DNA of 64,000 bases from an uncultured Oscillospiraceae bacterium. Its GTDB lineage: Bacteria > Bacillota > Clostridia > Oscillospirales > Oscillospiraceae. Positions 29,214 to 37,231 of the stretch are shown piece after piece; position 1 is the stretch's first letter; each line of letters starts with the position of its first letter. Below the pieces are notes generated by a model, which was not told where the DNA came from, searched no databases, and saw only the letters and a list, made by a program, of their open reading frames with translations. The position numbers and the translations under genes were made by a program. The stretch lies in the NCBI GenBank assembly GCA_934512135.1, contig CAKSWT010000003.1:124001-188000 (forward strand), written 5' to 3'.

Positions 29214-32200
29214 TTACTGATTGTCGGCCTTCTTGGCCAGCTCGGTATACTTCTCTGCGGCGAATTCCTCGGCTTCGGCAAAGAGGACCTTTGCCCGGTC
29301 GGGGAAGCTCTTGGCCAGGGAGGAGTAGCGGCTCTCGGACATGATGTAGTCGTCGTACTTGTCCGTGGGGGCCTTGGAGTCCAGGGTGAAGGGCTTTTCC
29401 TTCTCCGGGTTGTACCGGAACAGATGCCAGTATCCGGCCTTGACCGCCCGCTCCATGGTGTTCATGGCCTTGCCCATGCCGGCCTTGGCGTGGTGGTTGA
29501 TGCAGGGGGCGTAGGCGATAATCAGGGAAGGACCGTCGTAGGCCTCTGCCTCCAAAATGGCGTTGAGGGTCTGCTGATAATCCGCACCCATGGCCACCTG
29601 AGCCACATAGACGTAGCCGTAGGTCATGGCAATCTGGGCCAGATCCTTCTTCTTCACCGCCTTGCCGGCTGCGGCAAACTCTGCCACAGCGCCGATGGGA
29701 GTGGCCTTGGAGGCCTGACCGCCGGTGTTGGAGTAGACCTCGGTGTCCAGAACAAACACGTTTACATTGCGGTTCTGGGCCAGCACATGGTCCAGGCCGC
29801 CGTAGCCGATGTCGTAGGCCCAGCCGTCGCCGCCGAAGATCCACTGAGAGGGCTTGACAAACATATCCCGCATCTCATAGAGCTCCTGTACCCCGGCGTC
29901 GGGCTTGCCCTGGGAAATCAGCTTGGCCAGGGCCTGGGTGAGGGCGGCAGAGGGTGCCTTGGAGCCTTCTCCCTGGTTCTGTGCGGCCAGCCAGCCCTGG
30001 GCGGCTTCCTTCAGCTCCGCAGGGGTGTCGGCTTGGTCTGCCAGGGCCTGGGTGAGGGCGGCCACCTTGGCCCGGCGCTGCTCTGTGGCCAGAAGCATAC
30101 CGTAGCCGAACTCGGCATTGTCCTCAAAGAGGGAGTTGGCCCAGGCGGGACCCTTCCCCGCCTTGTTGACGGTGTAGGGGGTGGAGGGAGCGCTGGCGCC
30201 CCAGATGGAGGAGCAGCCGGTGGCGTTGGCGATGAGCATCCGGTCGCCAAAGAGCTGGGTGATGAGCTTTACATAGGGGGTCTCACCGCAGCCGGCGCAG
30301 GCCCCGGAGAACTCAAACAGGGGGGTCTTGAACTGGGAGCCCTTGACGGTGCTGGGCTTAAAGGGCAGGGGCTTTTCGGTGACGGTGTCGATGCCGTAGG
30401 TGAAGACCGCCTCCTGCTCCATGGACTGGGCCAGAGGCTTGAGCTCCAGGGCCTTGTTCTTGGCGGGGCAGACATTCACGCAGGATCCGCAGCCGGTGCA
30501 GTCCATGGGAGAAATCACCATGGAGAAGTGGAGGCCCTCGGTGCCCTTGCCCATCATCTTGGCGGACTTGGTGGCGGCGGGAGCGTTCCGGAGCTCCTCC
30601 TCGGTCATCACCACCGGGCGGATGACCGCATGGGGGCAGACATAGGAGCAGCGGTTGCACTGGATGCAGTTCTCCGGCAGCCACACCGGCACATCCACGG
30701 CGATGCCCCGCTTTTCGTAGGCGGCGGAGCCGGAGGGAAGGGTGCCGTCGGCCAGAGGCATCAGCTTGGACACGGGGATCTCGTCACCCCGCATGGCGTT
30801 GGCCGGTACCAGCACGTCCTTAATAAAGGTGTTGAGCTCAGGACGGGGGGACTCGGCCGGAGCGGCCTCTACGCCGCCCAGGGTGGTGGTGGCCCAGTCT
30901 GCGGGAATCTCCAGCTTCACCAGACCGGTGAGACCGGCGTCCACGGCGTTCTTGTTCTTCTGGACGGTCTCCTCGCCGAACTTGCCATAGGAGTCCTCGC
31001 AGGCCTGCTTCATGTACTTTACGGCATCCTCAATGGGAATGATGTTTGCCAGCTTAAAGAAGGCGGACATCAGGACCATGTTGTACTTGGTGCCAAGGCC
31101 CAGCTCCTTGCCGATCTTCACGGCGTCGATGGTGTAGACGTTCACCTGGTTCTTGGCGATGTACTGCTTGGCCTCCACCGGGAGAATGCCGGAGAGCTCC
31201 TCCAGAGTGTAGCCGCAGTTGATGAGGAAGGTGCCGCCGGGCTTACAGTCCTGAACCATGGGGTACTTCTCCAGATAGGAGGCGTTGTGGCAGGCCACAA
31301 AGTCGCTCATGGTTACATAGTAGGAGGAGCGGATGGGCTCGGGGCCAAAGCGCAGATGGGAGATGGTCACGCCGCCGGACTTCTTGGAGTCATACTGGAA
31401 ATAGGCCTGGGCGTTGAGATCGGTGTTGTCGCCGATGATCTTAATGGAGTTCTTGTTGGCGCCCACGGTGCCGTCGGAGCCGAGGCCCCAGAATTTACAG
31501 GCGGTGTTGCCCTTGGCCTGACAGTCGGTGTTGTCGGTGATGGGCAGAGACAGGCCGGTGACGTCGTCGTTGATGCCCAGGGTAAAGGGCGTCTTGGGCG
31601 TCTCGGACATCAGGTTCAGGTAGGCGGAGATCAGACAGCCGGTGCCCACGTCCTTGGAGCCCAGGCCGTAGCGGCCGCCGATCACGGGAACGGAGCCGAA
31701 CTTGGTCCCGGCCAGAGCGGTGACCACATCCAGATACAGGGGCTCGCCCAGGGCGCCGGGCTCCTTGCACCGGTCCAGCACCGCAATGCGCTTTACGGTC
31801 TCCGGCAGCACGTCCACCAGATACTTGGCGGAGAAGGGGCGGTACAGATGGACGTTTACCATGCCCACCTTCTTGCCGGTGGCGTTGAGGTAGTCGCAGA
31901 CCTCCATCAGGGCGTCGCAGGAGGAGCCCATGGAGACAATGACATATTCGGCGTCGGGAGCGCCGTAGTAGTTGAAGGGCTTATAGTTGGTGCCCAGTTT
32001 TTCGTTGACCTTGTCCATGTACTTGACCACCACTGCGGGCAGCTCGTCGTAATGGGTGTTGCAGGCCTCACGGACCTGGAAGAAGATATCGGGGTTCTGG
32101 GCGGAGCCCTTGATCACGGGATGGTTGGGGTTCAGGGCCCGGGCGCGGAATTTGGCCACGGCGTCCTTGTCCATCATCTCCTCCAGCTCGGCATAATCCC

Positions 32201-32756
32201 ACACGCCGATTTTCTGAATCTCGTGGGAGGTACGGAAGCCGTCGAAGAAGTGCAGGAAGGAGGCGGAGGCCTCAATGGCGGACAGATGGGCCACGGCGGC
32301 CAGGTCCATGACCTCCTGGGGATTGGCGGAGGACAGCATGGCAAAGCCGGTACCGCGGCAGGCCATAACGTCGCTGTGGTCGCCGAAGATGGACAGCGCG
32401 TGGGTGGCCAGGGCTCGGGCGGAGACGTGCATGACGCAGGGGAGATTCTCCGCGGCGATTTTATACATATTGGGAATCATCAGCAGCAGGCCCTGGGAAG
32501 CGGTAAAGGTGGTGGTGAGGGCACCGGCCATCAGGCTTCCGTGGACAGCGCCTGCCGCGCCGCCCTCCGCCTGCATCTCCGCCACGCGGACGGTCTGGCC
32601 GAAGAGGTTTTTGCGGCCCTTGGCGGACCACTCGTCAATGTGCTCGGCCATCACAGAGGACGGAGTAATGGGGTAAATGGCAGCAACGTCGGTAAAGGCA
32701 TACGCCACATGCGCGGCCGCGTTGTTGCCGTCCATGGTTTTCAGTTTTCTAGCCAA
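29214..32756 (-). CDS. nifJ: Pyruvate:ferredoxin (flavodoxin) oxidoreductase
   Basis: 1180 residues, a single-chain enzyme of the usual length. It converts pyruvate and CoA to acetyl-CoA, CO2 and reduced ferredoxin. Domains in order: TPP pyrimidine-binding (YPITPSSVMAEHIDEW near 35), core, gamma domain, two ferredoxin clusters (CIQCNRCSYVC near 695 and CTGCGSCVNVC near 749), CAGCGETPY near 817 and the TPP-binding GGDGWAYDIGYGGLDHVL. The start is TTG with AGGAGG seven bases upstream, an uncommon codon that may temper translation. Two promoters lie ahead of it, one carrying the AAACGTA palindrome. Confidence 0.97.
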   Translation of the reverse strand: MARKLKTMDGNNAAAHVAYAFTDVAAIYPITPSSVMAEHIDEWSAKGRKNLFGQTVRVAEMQAEGGAAGAVHGSLMAGALTTTFTASQGLLLMIPNMYKIAAENLPCVMHVSARALATHALSIFGDHSDVMACRGTGFAMLSSANPQEVMDLAAVAHLSAIEASASFLHFFDGFRTSHEIQKIGVWDYAELEEMMDKDAVAKFRARALNPNHPVIKGSAQNPDIFFQVREACNTHYDELPAVVVKYMDKVNEKLGTNYKPFNYYGAPDAEYVIVSMGSSCDALMEVCDYLNATGKKVGMVNVHLYRPFSAKYLVDVLPETVKRIAVLDRCKEPGALGEPLYLDVVTALAGTKFGSVPVIGGRYGLGSKDVGTGCLISAYLNLMSETPKTPFTLGINDDVTGLSLPITDNTDCQAKGNTACKFWGLGSDGTVGANKNSIKIIGDNTDLNAQAYFQYDSKKSGGVTISHLRFGPEPIRSSYYVTMSDFVACHNASYLEKYPMVQDCKPGGTFLINCGYTLEELSGILPVEAKQYIAKNQVNVYTIDAVKIGKELGLGTKYNMVLMSAFFKLANIIPIEDAVKYMKQACEDSYGKFGEETVQKNKNAVDAGLTGLVKLEIPADWATTTLGGVEAAPAESPRPELNTFIKDVLVPANAMRGDEIPVSKLMPLADGTLPSGSAAYEKRGIAVDVPVWLPENCIQCNRCSYVCPHAVIRPVVMTEEELRNAPAATKSAKMMGKGTEGLHFSMVISPMDCTGCGSCVNVCPAKNKALELKPLAQSMEQEAVFTYGIDTVTEKPLPFKPSTVKGSQFKTPLFEFSGACAGCGETPYVKLITQLFGDRMLIANATGCSSIWGASAPSTPYTVNKAGKGPAWANSLFEDNAEFGYGMLLATEQRRAKVAALTQALADQADTPAELKEAAQGWLAAQNQGEGSKAPSAALTQALAKLISQGKPDAGVQELYEMRDMFVKPSQWIFGGDGWAYDIGYGGLDHVLAQNRNVNVFVLDTEVYSNTGGQASKATPIGAVAEFAAAGKAVKKKDLAQIAMTYGYVYVAQVAMGADYQQTLNAILEAEAYDGPSLIIAYAPCINHHAKAGMGKAMNTMERAVKAGYWHLFRYNPEKEKPFTLDSKAPTDKYDDYIMSESRYSSLAKSFPDRAKVLFAEAEEFAAEKYTELAKKADNQ

Positions 32757-32863
32757 AGTAATTCCTCCTTGAATCGTTTGGGGCGAATCTGTAACTGTAC
32801 AAAGATGATGTCGCCCGTGGGGCCGGACACTGTGTCACGATGCCGGCCCGTCGCAGCAATTGT

Positions 32864-32893
32864 ATTGTACCACAGATTCGGAAGAAATGTAAA
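32864..32893 (-). promoter_or_regulatory. Proximal promoter of the pyruvate:ferredoxin oxidoreductase gene
   Basis: Leftward TTTACA (32893-32888), 18-base spacer, TACAAT (32869-32864), giving a leader of about 100 bases. The leader contains two hairpins: GGGCCGG/CCGGCCC (32820-32849) and GGGCGA/TCGCCC (32781-32816). Their role is unknown. Confidence 0.6.
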
Positions 32894-32983
32894 TCTTCTG
32901 CATAGCATTTTTAAAAACTTTGCACATTCCAACAAGCCCGGCACCATGGGGGAGAAGAACTCATGTGATGTTGCATAAAAGAT

Positions 32984-33016
32984 TTGTTTGAAATTTCACA
33001 ATACTTGCGGTAAAAT
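32984..33016 (+). promoter_or_regulatory. Rightward promoter with Rex-like box upstream of comM
   Basis: TTGAAA (32988-32993), 17-base spacer, TAAAAT (33011-33016). Overlapping it is TTGTTTG-AAAT-TTCACAA (32984-33001). The right arm is a perfect Rex half-site and the left has two mismatches to TTGTTAA. The box also lies inside the leader of the leftward distal promoter. Confidence 0.55.
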
Positions 33017-33047
33017 AAAGATAAAAACAACGGAATCCCGAATGTCA

Positions 33048-33100
33048 TATGAAACGTATCATACGTTTCATACTATAGCACGTTCTGAGACCTATCGCAA
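33048..33100 (-). promoter_or_regulatory. Distal promoter of the oxidoreductase gene with palindromic operator
   Basis: Leftward TTGCGA (33100-33095), 17-base spacer, TATAGT (33077-33072). The palindrome TATGAAACGTA-TCA-TACGTTTCATA (33048-33072) is perfect over 11 bases per arm and covers the start site, as at 29072-29090. The shared core is AAACGTA-TCR-TACGTTT. Confidence 0.75.
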
Positions 33101-33171
33101 GTCCTAAATGCAAAAATTGCAGGGGCCCGCAGATGAGGCGCGCCGCCCCGGGGGACAGAAAGGAGTACGTT

Positions 33172-34683
33172 ATGGTCTATCATGTCTGGTCCATGGGTCT
33201 GGGAGGAATCCAGGGCTATGGGGTCACGGTGGAGTGCGGCATCACCCAGGGACTGCCTAATTTTGACATTGTGGGACTGCCGGACGCGGCGGTGCGGGAG
33301 TCCCGGGAGCGGGTCCGAACGGCGGTCCTCAGCAGCGGGATGCAGTTCCCCACCGGACGGATTACCATCAACCTGGCCCCGGCGGGCACACGGAAAAGCG
33401 GAACGGTGTACGATCTGCCCATTTTAATGGGAATTTTGGCGGCCTCGGGGCAGCTGCGGCTGCCGGGGGACAACTGGGCCTTTCTGGGGGAGGTCAGCAT
33501 GAGCGGGGCCCTGCGGCCTTTGTCCGGGATCCTGCCCATGGCTATGGCGGCCAAGGCTATGGGGGTGGACACCCTGGTGGTTCCGGCGGCCAACGGCCCG
33601 GAGGCCACCCTGGCGGGAGGATTGACGGTCTACGGCCCGGAGACGGTGGCGCAGCTGCGGGACCATCTCACCGGATATCGGACCATGGAGCCGGTGGCGC
33701 TCTGGGAGCCGGAGCCGGAGCATGGGCCGAAGCTGGACTATCGGGATGTGAAGGGCCAGGAAAACGTAAAGCGGGCCCTGGAGATTGCCGCGGCAGGGTC
33801 CCACAATATTCTGATGGTGGGGCCGCCGGGGGCGGGCAAAAGCATGCTGGCCAAGCGGCTTCCCTCCATTCTGCCGGACATGACCCGGGAGGAGGCCCTG
33901 GAGGTGAGCCAGATCTATTCCGTCCAGGGACTGCTGACCCGGGAGCACCCTCTGGTGACGGAGCGGCCCTTCCGGTCGCCCCATCACACGGTCTCCGCCG
34001 CGGGACTGGCGGGAGGCGGCACCAATCCAAAGCCGGGAGAGATCTCCCTGGCCCACAACGGGGTGCTGTTTCTGGACGAGCTGCCGGAGTTCTCCAAGGA
34101 TGCCCTGGAGATTATGCGCCAGCCCCTGGAGGACGGAAGGGTCACCATTTCCCGGGTCAGCGGGTCGGCGTCCTATCCCAGCAAGTTTATGCTGGTGTGT
34201 GCCATGAATCCCTGCAAATGCGGCTGGTACGGCCACCCCTCCGGACGCTGCACCTGCTCCCAGGCCTCGGTGAAGCAATATCTGTCCCGGCTCTCCGGCC
34301 CTCTGCTGGACCGGATTGACATGATTGTGGAGGTGCCGGCGGTGGAGTTTGAGGCCATGTCCTCCAGGGCCCAGGGAGAGCCCTCTCAGGCCATCAAGGA
34401 CCGGGTGGATCAGGCCCGGGCAATCCAGACCCGGCGGTTCCGGGGGACGGAGGTCCGCTGCAACGGAGAGATGACCCCGGCGGCGGTGCAGAGCATATGC
34501 CGGCTGGACGGGGCCTGCACGGAGCTGATGAGACAGGCCTTCCGCAGCATGAACCTCACCGCCCGGAGCTATGACCGCATTCTTCGGGTGGCCCGGACCA
34601 TTGCGGATCTGGCGGGCAGCGAGGACATCGCCCCGGCGCATCTGGCGGAGGCCATTCAATATCGGACCTATCGGCTGGGCTGA
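33172..34683 (+). CDS. comM: YifB/ComM-family Mg-chelatase-like AAA+ ATPase
   Basis: 503 residues. The N-terminal Lon-S5-like domain (GLPNFDIVGLPDAAVRESRERVR) is followed by the AAA+ Mg-chelatase domain: Walker A GPPGAGKSML, SPHHT, FLDELPEF (Walker B), NPCKCGWYG with a Cys cluster, and the C-terminal helical lid (MNLTARSYDRILRVARTIADL). In transformable species ComM is a helicase aiding branch migration during natural transformation; here that role is inferred from family only. The ATG at 33172 is chosen, with AAAGGAG upstream. Confidence 0.93.
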   Translation: MVYHVWSMGLGGIQGYGVTVECGITQGLPNFDIVGLPDAAVRESRERVRTAVLSSGMQFPTGRITINLAPAGTRKSGTVYDLPILMGILAASGQLRLPGDNWAFLGEVSMSGALRPLSGILPMAMAAKAMGVDTLVVPAANGPEATLAGGLTVYGPETVAQLRDHLTGYRTMEPVALWEPEPEHGPKLDYRDVKGQENVKRALEIAAAGSHNILMVGPPGAGKSMLAKRLPSILPDMTREEALEVSQIYSVQGLLTREHPLVTERPFRSPHHTVSAAGLAGGGTNPKPGEISLAHNGVLFLDELPEFSKDALEIMRQPLEDGRVTISRVSGSASYPSKFMLVCAMNPCKCGWYGHPSGRCTCSQASVKQYLSRLSGPLLDRIDMIVEVPAVEFEAMSSRAQGEPSQAIKDRVDQARAIQTRRFRGTEVRCNGEMTPAAVQSICRLDGACTELMRQAFRSMNLTARSYDRILRVARTIADLAGSEDIAPAHLAEAIQYRTYRLG

Positions 34684-34687
34684 GCGG

Positions 34688-34716
34688 TTGCAAGGGGGAC
34701 GGCTTTGGTGTATAAT
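34688..34716 (+). promoter_or_regulatory. thiI promoter
   Basis: TTGCAA (34688-34693), 17-base spacer, TATAAT (34711-34716). Confidence 0.75.
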
Positions 34717-34752
34717 GTTCCCACATATTTAAAAAAGAACTGAGGAAACGCT

Positions 34753-35931
34753 ATGAATGAAATGTTTCTCCTGAAAATGGGCGAAATTGTCCTGAAGGGA
34801 CTCAACCGATCCTCCTTTGAGGGGCGGCTCCACTCCAATCTTACCCGGCGGCTGCGGCCCTATGGCAAATTTAAGATCCGACTGCTCCAGTCCACGGTGT
34901 ATGTGGAGCCGGAGAACGAGGACTGCGACCTGGACGGGGCCTGGGAGGCCTGCGGCCGGGTATTCGGCGTGGCTACCATGTGCCGGTGCCGGGGCTGTGA
35001 AAAGACCATGGACGCAATTTTTGAGGCCTGCCGGGACTACCTGGGGGAGGACGTGGAAATGGCCCGGAGCTTTAAGGTGGAGTCCAAGCGGGCAGACAAG
35101 AAGTTCCCGCTGACCTCCATTCAGATCTCCCAGGAGATCGGCGGCCGTCTGGCGGAGGAATATCCCGGCACCGCCGTGGATGTCCATCACCCGGAGTACA
35201 CCGTCTATGTGGAGGTTCGGGAGGACCATGCCTACGTCCATGGGCCCTCTCTGCCGGGCGCCGGCGGCCTGCCCACCGGGGTGGGAGGCAAGACGGCGCT
35301 GCTGCTCTCCGGAGGAATCGACAGCCCGGTGGCCGGCTATATGATCGGCAAGCGGGGGGTGGAGCTGGAGTGCATCCACTTCTTCAGCTATCCCTATACC
35401 TCGGAACGGGCCAAAGAGAAGGTTCTGGACCTGGCCCGGATTATGACCCGGTACTGCGGAAGAATGACGGTCCATGTGGTGCCCTTTACCAAAATCCAGG
35501 AGGAGATCCGGGACAACTGCCCGGAGGAGTTCTTTACGCTGATTATGCGGCGGATGATGATGCGCATTGCCCAGGGCCTGGCGGAGAAGCTGGGGTGCAT
35601 GTCCCTGACCACCGGGGAGAGCCTGGGCCAGGTGGCCTCTCAGACCATGCAGGCCATGATGGTCACCAACGCCGTGTGTACCCTTCCGGTGTTCCGGCCG
35701 CTGATCGGCATGGACAAGGAGGAAATCATCACCGTGGCCCGGAAGATCGGCACCATGGAGACCTCCATTTTGCCCTATGAGGACTGCTGCACGGTGTTTA
35801 CCCCCAAGCACCCCAAGACCCGCCCCTCCCTTCGGGAGATCGAGACAATCGAGGAGAGCCTGGACGTGGAGGGCCTGGTGGCCGCTGCGGTGGAGGGCAC
35901 CGAGCCGGTGCATATCCGCTATGGAGGATAA
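34753..35931 (+). CDS. thiI: tRNA uracil 4-sulfurtransferase
   Basis: 392 residues. It makes 4-thiouridine in tRNA and can supply sulfur for thiamine. An N-terminal ferredoxin-like/THUMP region (about 1-165) precedes the PP-loop SGGIDSPVAGYM (about 184) and the AANH domain with TTGESLGQVASQT. The C-terminal rhodanese domain of the E. coli protein is absent, as in most Firmicutes. Its final codons overlap the start of the amidase gene, implying coupled translation. Confidence 0.95.
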   Translation: MNEMFLLKMGEIVLKGLNRSSFEGRLHSNLTRRLRPYGKFKIRLLQSTVYVEPENEDCDLDGAWEACGRVFGVATMCRCRGCEKTMDAIFEACRDYLGEDVEMARSFKVESKRADKKFPLTSIQISQEIGGRLAEEYPGTAVDVHHPEYTVYVEVREDHAYVHGPSLPGAGGLPTGVGGKTALLLSGGIDSPVAGYMIGKRGVELECIHFFSYPYTSERAKEKVLDLARIMTRYCGRMTVHVVPFTKIQEEIRDNCPEEFFTLIMRRMMMRIAQGLAEKLGCMSLTTGESLGQVASQTMQAMMVTNAVCTLPVFRPLIGMDKEEIITVARKIGTMETSILPYEDCCTVFTPKHPKTRPSLREIETIEESLDVEGLVAAAVEGTEPVHIRYGG

Positions 35932-36397
35932 GGCCCAAGGCCTGGTGGCGGCGCTGAAGGAGAGGGGGATGTCCCTTACCACGGCGGAGTCCCTCACCGG
36001 CGGCCGAATCGCCGCAGCCATTACGGCGGTGCCCGGCAGCTCTCAGGTGTTTCCCGGGGGGGTGGTCAGCTACTGCGACCGAATCAAGCATCAGGTGCTG
36101 GGTGTGCCCCAGACGCTGCTGGAGCGATGGGGCGCAGTGTCGGAGCCGGTGGCCCGGGCCATGGCCCAGGGAGCGGCCCAGGTGATGGGGGCAGATGTGG
36201 CGGTGTCCGCCACAGGGCTGGCCGGACCGGAGGGGGACGGCAGCGAAACCCCGGTGGGCACCGTGTACCTGGGGCTGTGGATTCGGGGAGAGACCTTCTG
36301 CCGAAGGTATGTATTCTCCGGAGACCGAAGTGGGGTCCAAAACCAGGCGGTGGCCGGCGCCCTGGAGCTGGCGCTGTGGGGGCTGAACCGGAAATAA
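35921..36397 (+). CDS. pncC: Nicotinamide-nucleotide amidohydrolase (CinA C-terminal domain protein)
   Basis: 158 residues, a stand-alone CinA C-terminal domain. It deamidates NMN to nicotinic acid mononucleotide in pyridine nucleotide recycling. Features: SLTTAESLTGGRIAAAIT, the GVVSYC block, and SATGLAGPEGDG. The ATG lies inside the last codons of thiI (11-base overlap), and GGAGG is not needed if ribosomes re-start there. No N-terminal MoCF domain is present. Confidence 0.92.
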   Translation: MEDKAQGLVAALKERGMSLTTAESLTGGRIAAAITAVPGSSQVFPGGVVSYCDRIKHQVLGVPQTLLERWGAVSEPVARAMAQGAAQVMGADVAVSATGLAGPEGDGSETPVGTVYLGLWIRGETFCRRYVFSGDRSGVQNQAVAGALELALWGLNRK

Positions 36398-36401
36398 ATC
36401 A

Positions 36402-36429
36402 GGACGCACCTGAGGAATCGGGTGCGTCC
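36402..36429 (+). terminator. Terminator after thiI-pncC
   Basis: GGACGCACC pairs with GGTGCGTCC. The tail is weak (GCCGCATTTTC). Confidence 0.65.
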
Positions 36430-36462
36430 GCCGCATTTTCGGGAAAGTTTACAGGATGTTCA

Positions 36463-36491
36463 TTGCTTTCGAAGGTGGGCTATACTATAAT
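36463..36491 (+). promoter_or_regulatory. Promoter of the ABC exporter operon
   Basis: TTGCTT (36463-36468), 17-base spacer, TATAAT (36486-36491). Confidence 0.75.
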
Positions 36492-36529
36492 CGTTTTAGA
36501 ATCACAGAATGAACTAGGAGCGTGTCACT

Positions 36530-37231
36530 ATGGCATTTATTACACTGAAGGACGTCACCCGGGTCTATTCCTCCGGCGGCGGCGCGGTTCAGGCGCTAAA
36601 GGGCGTGAACCTGGAGGTGGAAAAAGGCGAGCTGTGTGTCATTGTAGGGCCCAGCGGCGCAGGTAAGACCACAGTGCTGAACCTGTTGGGAGGCATGGAC
36701 ATCCCCACCTCCGGCTCTATTTTGGTGGATAACCAGCCGGTCAGCGGCTTCCGCGGGAAACGGCTGACCCAGTATCGCCGGTATGACATCGGCTTTGTGT
36801 TTCAGTTTTATAACCTGGTGGGAAATCTCACCGCCAAGGAAAATGTAGAGCTGGCCAGCGAGATCTGCCCCAATCCCATGGACGCAGAGGACGCCCTGGA
36901 GCGGGTGGGGCTGGGCGCCCGGATGGACAATTTCCCGGCCCAGCTCTCCGGAGGAGAGCAGCAGCGGGTGGCCATTGCCCGGGCTCTGGCCAAGCGGCCC
37001 AAGCTCCTGCTCTGCGACGAGCCCACCGGCGCCCTGGACTACAACACCGGCAAAGAGGTGCTGCAGCTCCTCCAGGATACCTGCCGGAGAGACGGCATGA
37101 CGGTGATTATCATCACTCACAACTCCGCGCTGATGCCCATGGGGGACCGGGTCATTCAGATCCGCAGCGGAACCGTCAGTAAGATGTATCAGAACCCCCA
37201 CCCAACTCCCATAGAAAGGATCGAGTGGTAG
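36530..37231 (+). CDS. ABC transporter ATP-binding protein, MacB/LolD type
   Basis: 233 residues. Walker A is GPSGAGKTTVLN, the Q-loop lies in FVFQFYNLVGNL, the signature is LSGGEQQRVAIARAL, and Walker B is LLLCDEPTGALD followed by the switch His (ITHNSAL). The subgroup normally pairs with FtsX-type permeases and drives export or periplasmic mechanical work. The next gene overlaps its end and encodes just such a permease. Confidence 0.93.
   Translation: MAFITLKDVTRVYSSGGGAVQALKGVNLEVEKGELCVIVGPSGAGKTTVLNLLGGMDIPTSGSILVDNQPVSGFRGKRLTQYRRYDIGFVFQFYNLVGNLTAKENVELASEICPNPMDAEDALERVGLGARMDNFPAQLSGGEQQRVAIARALAKRPKLLLCDEPTGALDYNTGKEVLQLLQDTCRRDGMTVIIITHNSALMPMGDRVIQIRSGTVSKMYQNPHPTPIERIEW

Noticed and set aside
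29424..32978. A very long open frame antisense to the pyruvate:ferredoxin oxidoreductase gene
   Set aside because: The product is Gly/Val/His/Leu-rich with no motif. It mirrors GC-rich codons of the real gene and lacks a ribosome site.
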